55,233 bases of DNA from positions 1 to 55,233 of the forward strand of contig CABSLQ010000011.1 in the NCBI GenBank assembly GCA_902478605.1, read 5' to 3'. The notes under the pieces were generated by a model. That model did no database searches. It had not been told where the DNA came from and was given only the letters and a program-made list of their open reading frames with translations. Source of the DNA: an uncultured Oscillospiraceae bacterium (GTDB lineage: Bacteria; Bacillota; Clostridia; Oscillospirales; Acutalibacteraceae). This document shows, piece after piece, positions 50,604-55,233 of the stretch (positions within the stretch are counted from its first letter, which is position 1; the number at the start of each line of letters is the position of its first letter). The position numbers and the translations under genes are program-made.

Positions 50604-52235
50604 CTAATTGCGTTCACTGAGAATTTTCAGCGGTTCATAGCGCATGACGAAGGCTACGGCCACGCAGGCGGAAACCAGCGTGAGCGCCAGGCCGATAGCC
50701 AGCAGCTGCCCCACGACAACCCAGTCTGTGGCGGTGGAGACCTCGCTGAGATAATCGACCATGCCGCGCCCGAATTTTTCGAAGCCGCCGAAGGCGCCCT
50801 GGGGGGCGTCGTCGGGGAGGTCGCCGGAGGGGGCGGCCATCTGCTGGGCGCCGCCGGGCCGGCCGAAGTTCTGATCCAGGCTGGCCATCTGATTCTGCTG
50901 GGAGGCGATCTGGCTGGCGAGCAGGGCGTTGGTGGCGGGGACCGCGGCGGCGGCGCCGATGGCGGTCCCCGCCAGGAGGAAGACGAAGGTCACGGCAAAC
51001 AGCTCCACGAGGAACTGGGCGGCAACCTTGCTTTTGCGCATGCCGATGGCGGTAAGCACCCCGATTTCATATTTGCGTTCCCGGATTTGGAAGATGTGGA
51101 ACACCACGAGGATCACGCCGCCCGCCGCCAGCACCACCACCAGGAACCACAGGGCGAAGCGGCTCAGGTTTTCCAGCGGCACAAGGCTCTGCTCATAGCT
51201 TTCCACATCAGAGGAGGTGACGGTGTAGCCGTCCGGCAAGCCCAGGGACTTTACATCCTCCTGGAAGGCCTCGTAGTTTTTGGCGGCGGACAGGCCGTTG
51301 AGCTCGGAGAAAATGTAGGTGCCGGACACCTGCTCGCGCAGGGCGGTGGTGCTGGTGCGGCCCGTCTCCTCGTCGGTGACGGTTTGAGCGGCGGCGGCGG
51401 ACGCGTCGGTAATGGCCTTGAGGGCGGGATAGCTCAGATAAATCTGGTTGGCCGGGTCGCTGGCCGCGGAGAAGCCGCGCATCATGCCGTCGCCGGCCAC
51501 GGCGGCGGTGTCATTGTGGTAAATGCCCGCGATGGTGAGGAGGATCGCTTCCTCTTGGTCGTTGGGGTTGAGGAGAGTAAGGGTCCCGCCGACCTCCAGG
51601 CCGTTGAGGGTGGCGAGCTCGTCGCTGATGACGCAGACAGGATCGGCGGAATCCACCTCAAAGACGGCGCCGTCGGTGATCTGGGAGGTGCCGTTGATAA
51701 AGGCGGTCATGGCGTCCAGGGAGCTGTAGCCCACGAGGGTAAAATCGCCCTGGGTACCCATCCCCTGGGGCGGGGTGCGCCCGCCGCGTCCGTCGTCCGG
51801 CGCGCCGGGGAAGCCGGCGCCGTCCCCGGGCTCGCTGCCTGCTTCCTCACTTTCGCTGCTGCCGGAGGTGTCCACCGCGGTCAGCTCTTCGCCGGCGTCC
51901 GCGGAGGTGGTCAGTGTATAGATGAAATCCTTTACATAGGAAGAGGTGGCATAATGCTGCATTTCTTCCAGTGTGAGGGAGGACAGGTTTTGCAGGGAGG
52001 CGAGCATATCGCCGCCCTGCTGCTGGGTTTGCTGCATCATGGCCTGGCGGTCCATGGCGATCTGGGCGGTGATCTGCAGGCTGTCCAACCCGCTGGTCCG
52101 GGCGCGGGCGGCGGCCTGGCGGATGGACAGGGCCAGACAGCTGGCCGCTGCGATGACCAGCACAATGAGACCGACGAGTATACTGCGCCCCTTGGAACGC
52201 AGCAGGTTGCGCATGGCGTTTTTGACGATATACAT
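50604..52235 (-). CDS. MacB/FtsX-type ABC permease
   Basis: A 543-residue permease with one N-terminal membrane segment (about 15-38), a large outside MacB-like core domain (about 40-350) and three C-terminal segments carrying the FtsX motif. FtsX phrases visible are RERKYEIGVLTAIGMRKSKV and the end RYEPLKILSERN. The outside part holds an acidic low-complexity insert with GGRGGRTPPQGMG-like text. Such pairs export peptides or lipids, or act on cell-wall or lantibiotic stress. The start at 52235 has GGAGGAGG 7 bases upstream; the ATG at 52241 is too close. The ATPase gene follows directly. Confidence 0.88.
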   Translation of the reverse strand: MYIVKNAMRNLLRSKGRSILVGLIVLVIAAASCLALSIRQAAARARTSGLDSLQITAQIAMDRQAMMQQTQQQGGDMLASLQNLSSLTLEEMQHYATSSYVKDFIYTLTTSADAGEELTAVDTSGSSESEEAGSEPGDGAGFPGAPDDGRGGRTPPQGMGTQGDFTLVGYSSLDAMTAFINGTSQITDGAVFEVDSADPVCVISDELATLNGLEVGGTLTLLNPNDQEEAILLTIAGIYHNDTAAVAGDGMMRGFSAASDPANQIYLSYPALKAITDASAAAAQTVTDEETGRTSTTALREQVSGTYIFSELNGLSAAKNYEAFQEDVKSLGLPDGYTVTSSDVESYEQSLVPLENLSRFALWFLVVVLAAGGVILVVFHIFQIRERKYEIGVLTAIGMRKSKVAAQFLVELFAVTFVFLLAGTAIGAAAAVPATNALLASQIASQQNQMASLDQNFGRPGGAQQMAAPSGDLPDDAPQGAFGGFEKFGRGMVDYLSEVSTATDWVVVGQLLAIGLALTLVSACVAVAFVMRYEPLKILSERN

Positions 52236-52316
52236 GGACATGCCTCCTCCGGAATTGTCTTCCTCAGTATAGGAGGAGCGTGTGTCCGTTTTGTGTTTGG
52301 CGGGTGGAATTTGGGT

Positions 52317-52366
52317 GAAAAACAGGGCCGCAGGCCCCGGTATTTCCCGGGACATGCGGCCCTGTT
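52317..52366 (-). terminator. terminator of the RluA gene
   Basis: A 12-base arm AACAGGGCCGCA (52321-52332) pairs with 52355-52366, with an inner stem CCCGGG/CCGGGG. On the minus strand a T-run follows. It lies just past the RluA stop. Confidence 0.7.
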
Positions 52367-52372
52367 CGGCCG

Positions 52373-53344
52373 TTATGCCTTTTCGATCTCCCCGTTGCGG
52401 AAGGCCCGGACAAAGGGCACGTCGTCCAGGGTGAACACCCGCCCGTTGAGGTAGTCCAGCTCGCCCGCTGGCGTACGGAAATCGAACGCCAGCTTATAGG
52501 AGCACAGCGCCTGCTTGCGAAAGCCGGTGCCTTTGTTGAGGGCGTTGGTACCGTATTTGCCGTCGCCGAGCAGTGGGTGCCCGATGGAAGCGAGATGGGC
52601 GCGGATTTGGTGGGTGCGCCCGGTGAGCAGTTCAATTTCCAGCAAGGACAGGCTGCCCCTGGCCTCCAGCACCCGGTAGTGCGTGCGGATGGATAGGGCC
52701 CCTTCCTTCGCCCGGTCGGAGATGTATACACGGTTTTGCGCCTCGTTCTTTTCGAGGTACCCCTCCAGCAGCGCCTCCGGCCTCTCCATACGGCCGTGCA
52801 CAATACATAGGTAATATTTATGGATCTCCCTCTGTTTGAGCTTGGCGTTGAGAATGCGCAGCGCCTCGGCCGTTTTGGCGGCGATGACGATGCCGCTGGT
52901 GTTGCGGTCGATGCGGTTGACCAGCGCAGGTGTAAAGCTGTTTTCCTTTTCAGGGCTGTATTCGCCCTTTTCGTAAAGATACCGCTGCATGCGTAGCAGC
53001 AGCGTGTCGCGGTACTCCTTATCGTCCGGGTGGACGAGCAGCCCCGCTTCCTTGTTGAGCAGCAGCACCCGGTCGTCCTCGTACACAATATCCAGCCGGC
53101 GTGATGCGGTCAGGAAATCGTACACGGGCGCGCTTTCCTCGAGCACGTCGTCGGGCAGGTACAGGGTCAGCACGTCGCCGGGCTGCAGACGTGTGGAAAT
53201 TTCACATCGCTTGCCGTTGCATTTGATCTTTTTGGTGCGGATGGCCTTGTACATGAGGGAGACAGGGAGGGAGCGGAAGGCTTTGGTCAAAAACTTATCC
53301 AGACGCTGTCCCGCGTCGTTTTTTTGCACGGTGATGGTTTTCAT
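52373..53344 (-). CDS. RluA-family pseudouridine synthase
   Basis: A 323-residue enzyme with an N-terminal S4 RNA-binding domain (about 14-70, with AIRTKKIKCNGKR) and the RluA catalytic domain (about 85-300). The catalytic Asp lies in VNRIDRNTSGIV; other motifs are KYYLCIVHG and LLTGRTHQIRAHLASIGHP. It converts uridine to pseudouridine in rRNA or tRNA (RluC/RluD-like). AGGAGCC lies about 8 bases before the ATG. The gene is divergent from radC. Confidence 0.92.
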   Translation of the reverse strand: MKTITVQKNDAGQRLDKFLTKAFRSLPVSLMYKAIRTKKIKCNGKRCEISTRLQPGDVLTLYLPDDVLEESAPVYDFLTASRRLDIVYEDDRVLLLNKEAGLLVHPDDKEYRDTLLLRMQRYLYEKGEYSPEKENSFTPALVNRIDRNTSGIVIAAKTAEALRILNAKLKQREIHKYYLCIVHGRMERPEALLEGYLEKNEAQNRVYISDRAKEGALSIRTHYRVLEARGSLSLLEIELLTGRTHQIRAHLASIGHPLLGDGKYGTNALNKGTGFRKQALCSYKLAFDFRTPAGELDYLNGRVFTLDDVPFVRAFRNGEIEKA

Positions 53345-53406
53345 AGGCTGGCTCCTGTTCGCAGAAAATGGAAACGCCGTGGGGTATTATACCATAAGCG
53401 GGCCGC

Positions 53407-53435
53407 TTTTCAAACGGGGATTTTTCTGCTATACT
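53407..53435 (+). promoter_or_regulatory. extended -10 promoter of radC
   Basis: TTTTCA (53407-53412), 17 bases and TATACT (53430-53435), with TG one base upstream of the -10. It gives a leader of about 39 bases. Confidence 0.65.
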
Positions 53436-53480
53436 AATGAGAAGCGTGCAGGAAAAATCTTCCTGTATTGTGCGGAGGGG

Positions 53481-54194
53481 ATGGCCACGAAAGAGCAAAA
53501 CAAGCAAAATGTGCACAGCGGGCATCGTTTGCGGATGAAGAAGCGGTTCCTGACCGAAGGGCTGGACGGGTTTGCGCCGCACGAAATCATTGAGCTGCTC
53601 CTGTATTTCGGCGTGCCGGTCAAGGACACCAACGAACTGGCGCACGAGCTGCTCGACCGGTTCGGGAGCTTTGCGGGCGTGATCGAGGCGCCGTTTGAGG
53701 ATCTGGTGCAGGTCAAGGGAATATCGGACCATACGGCGACGCTCATCTGCCTATGCCGCGAATTGTGCCGGAAGTATTACGAGGCGAAGTTTTCGTTGAG
53801 CACCGTGATGGGCAGCATCGAGGATATGGGCGCATATATCATGCCGAAGTTTTTCGGCCGCCGGACGGAGGCGGTAGTGCTTCTGTCGATGGACAACCGG
53901 CGCAAGGTGCTCAATTGCTCCGTCGTATACGAGGGCAGCGTCAGTGCCACCGAGGTGAATATCCGCCTGCTGCTGCAGCAGGCATTGCGGGACAACGCCA
54001 CCATGGCGGTCATCGCGCATAACCACCCCAACGGCCACGCGGTGCCATCCGAATCGGATATCCGCACCACCGAGGTGGTGCGGCGGGCGCTGAAGGTGGC
54101 GGGGGTGCAGCTGGTGGATCACCTGATCTTTTCGGAGGACGATTATATCTCCCTGCGGCAGAGTGCGCATTTCACCCACCTGTTCGAGCGGTAA
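53481..54194 (+). CDS. radC: RadC family JAMM/MPN+ protein
   Basis: A 237-residue protein with an N-terminal helix-hairpin-helix-like region (about 20-95, with LLLYFGVPVKDTNELAHEL and VKGISDHTA) and a C-terminal JAMM metal-binding domain. The zinc motif H-x-H-x(7)-S-x-x-D is complete in HNHPNGHAVPSESD, and the upstream Glu is in YEGSVSATEV. The old link of RadC to DNA repair is doubtful and the family function is unsettled. The ATG at 53481 lies close behind GGAGGGG. A longer frame starting at 52989 overlaps rluA and is not coding. Confidence 0.9.
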   Translation: MATKEQNKQNVHSGHRLRMKKRFLTEGLDGFAPHEIIELLLYFGVPVKDTNELAHELLDRFGSFAGVIEAPFEDLVQVKGISDHTATLICLCRELCRKYYEAKFSLSTVMGSIEDMGAYIMPKFFGRRTEAVVLLSMDNRRKVLNCSVVYEGSVSATEVNIRLLLQQALRDNATMAVIAHNHPNGHAVPSESDIRTTEVVRRALKVAGVQLVDHLIFSEDDYISLRQSAHFTHLFER

Positions 54195-54196
54195 CC

Positions 54197-54236
54197 AATA
54201 CCCCGGCGCGTGCACAGGCACCCGCCGGGGTATTTT
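54197..54236 (+). terminator. terminator after radC
   Basis: AATACCCCGGCG (54197-54208) pairs with CGCCGGGGTATT (54223-54234), followed by TT. It follows the radC stop by 2 bases. Confidence 0.75.
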
Positions 54237-54550
54237 GCTGCCCGCCGGCGGGGCAGCCCGCCCGTCCGAAGGACCGGCGCCTTCTCCTTAAAATGGAAAA
54301 AATACGGTAAATTCTGGCGGGAACTGCCGAAGCTTTGTTGCTTTTGCTATGTATTTATTTACCAAAACAGGATGTGCGTATTTGTAATATATACTAAAAA
54401 ATATTACCGGATTTTTGGCGGAATAAAAAGGCTTTTAACAGAAATATGGGTTGCTTTCACACCCAAAGTATGGTATACTTCCTTTAAGTATAAATACCTT
54501 CTTTTCAGAGGGGACAAGCTTTTAAATTTTTCAGGAATGGTGGTTGACGC
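54237..54550 (+). promoter_or_regulatory. gene-free AT-rich region with promoter and inverted repeat
   Basis: Gene-free, and clearly AT-rich from about 54280. It holds TTGCTT (54451-54456), 17 bases and TATACT (54474-54479), with TG before the -10, a good promoter for the gene at 54552. An inverted repeat TATACTT-N5-AAGTATA (54474-54492) overlaps the -10 and the predicted start point, as an operator would. Bases 54237-54440 hold nothing I can name. Confidence 0.6.
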
Positions 54551-54551
54551 T

Positions 54552-55233
54552 ATGCGGAAATCGACGGAACAGAGCGCGCGTGTGCCCTGGCGGTACAAGC
54601 CCCTGATCGTGGTGCTGGCGATCCTGGTGGTGCTCAGCGCCGGCGGGCTGGCGGCGCGGTATATTTACCTGGCGCTGGCCGAACCGGCGCAGACGACCAC
54701 GACCGTCCCGGGGAACCTCATTGGGGAGCAGGCGGTGTCGCTTTCCGGCCCGGGTGACACGGCCGGCACGGAGCAGCCGGACAACGGGACACAACCGGGG
54801 ACGCCGGCAGACCAGGCCGACGCCCAGACGCCGGCCGGCCAGACGGATGCCCAGGACGGCCAAACCTCCGCCGAACCGCAGGCCGCCTATCTCGAGCTGT
54901 ACGCGGGGCGTCCGGATGCCAACCGAAGGTTTGAGGCGCGGGACATGCTGCCGGGCGACAGCCTGACGCAGTATTTCTGCGTGAAGGCATATCACGACGC
55001 GGACGTGACCCTGCATTTCCGCACCCGGGTGACCGAGGAAGCGGAGGCGCTCGGCGACGTGCTACATATCAAGGTCACCCAGCTGGACACGGACGAGGTG
55101 CTGTGCGACGGGCCCTTCTCCCAGGTGAAGGATGAGGCGTTCGGCACCCTGCTGACGGCGAGCGACGCGGGGGAAAGTACCGCCTACTACCAGATCGATG
55201 TGTCGCTGGACACGGCGGTGGGCAACGAATACC
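54552..55233 (+). CDS. TasA/camelysin-like membrane-anchored surface protein, truncated by window end
   Basis: The open frame starts at ATG 54552 and continues to the window edge (227 codons). It encodes a basic N-terminus, a membrane segment (about 18-42) and a low-complexity Gly/Asp/Thr/Pro/Gln linker (about 45-108). A beta-rich domain follows, with MLPGDSLTQYFCVKAYHD and, at the edge, YQIDVSLDTAVGNEY. The PGD-then-strand opening and the VSLDTAxGNEY ending resemble TasA/camelysin-type secreted fibre proteins, but the rest is missing. The ribosome site is weak (GGTGG about 9 bases upstream). The promoter at 54451-54479 fits. Alternatives are other SipW-type cargo or DUF surface proteins. Confidence 0.6.
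   Translation, partial: MRKSTEQSARVPWRYKPLIVVLAILVVLSAGGLAARYIYLALAEPAQTTTTVPGNLIGEQAVSLSGPGDTAGTEQPDNGTQPGTPADQADAQTPAGQTDAQDGQTSAEPQAAYLELYAGRPDANRRFEARDMLPGDSLTQYFCVKAYHDADVTLHFRTRVTEEAEALGDVLHIKVTQLDTDEVLCDGPFSQVKDEAFGTLLTASDAGESTAYYQIDVSLDTAVGNEY

Noticed and set aside
52989..53480. Long N-terminal extension of RadC
   Set aside because: It overlaps rluA on the other strand and is Ser/Arg-rich shadow sequence; the promoter at 53407 supports the start at 53481.
1..55233. CRISPR array, tRNA or rRNA gene, insertion sequence or prophage
   Set aside because: No regularly spaced repeats, cloverleaf with TTCGA-type arm, transposase motif or phage gene was seen. A tRNA scan by program could still find one that I missed by eye.

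Overview
The window looks like chromosomal DNA from a high-GC, Gram-positive anaerobe of the Clostridia, probably a gut Oscillospirales/Ruminococcaceae relative. The supporting signs are lipoboxes on many exported proteins, strong AGGAGG-type ribosome sites, a DUF3343 protein beside a cysteine desulfurase, the VTC/DUF4956/Cthe_2159 trio, a sortase-like C-terminus, and ABC sugar permeases with no ATPase gene nearby. I cannot name the genus. No tRNA, rRNA, CRISPR array, transposase or phage gene was seen.

Layout. 1-10 kb: a DUF378 protein and a LemA-TPM pair; a minus-strand operon (VTC domain, DUF4956, Cthe_2159-like lipoprotein) divergent from an OmpR-type response regulator and a histidine kinase with a broken frame; a signal-peptidase-like gene that has lost its catalytic serine; DUF3343 and a cysteine desulfurase. 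10-11 kb: a cytoplasmic GH18 enzyme, divergent from the next block.

11.5-30.3 kb: one long plus-strand run that I regard as the most interesting part. It encodes a 962-residue solute-binding protein with carbohydrate-binding-like modules, a permease pair, an NHL/TPR/YIP1 membrane protein, a DUF5696 lipoprotein, a second permease pair, a second solute-binding lipoprotein, two large modular surface proteins (one with a sortase-like IPPTG motif) and a secreted GH18 with a discoidin-type domain. I read it as an envelope machine that binds, cuts and imports one glycan.

30.3-42 kb: cytoplasmic glycan breakdown. This part has a GH2 enzyme, a LacI-type regulator, a GH29 alpha-L-fucosidase, a LacZ-type GH2 and two type I sulfatases. 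None has a signal peptide, so imported oligosaccharides that are fucosylated and sulfated (host mucin-like or algal) are the natural guess. The two blocks adjoin and run the same way, so they probably form one uptake-and-digestion locus.

42-55 kb: housekeeping and small envelope genes. These are a zinc-ribbon membrane protein, a PH-domain protein, a DUF4352 lipoprotein, a low-GC membrane protein bracketed by direct repeats, a coiled-coil lipoprotein, a CPA2 antiporter, a sialidase-like protein, a YihY/BrkB protein, a MacB-type ABC pair, an RluA pseudouridine synthase, RadC, and a truncated TasA/camelysin-like gene at the right edge. Two genes (histidine kinase, ABC ATPase) have frames disrupted next to homopolymer runs, so assembly error must be excluded before calling them mutated. 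All coordinates, hairpins and promoters were read by eye; no database or folding program was used.
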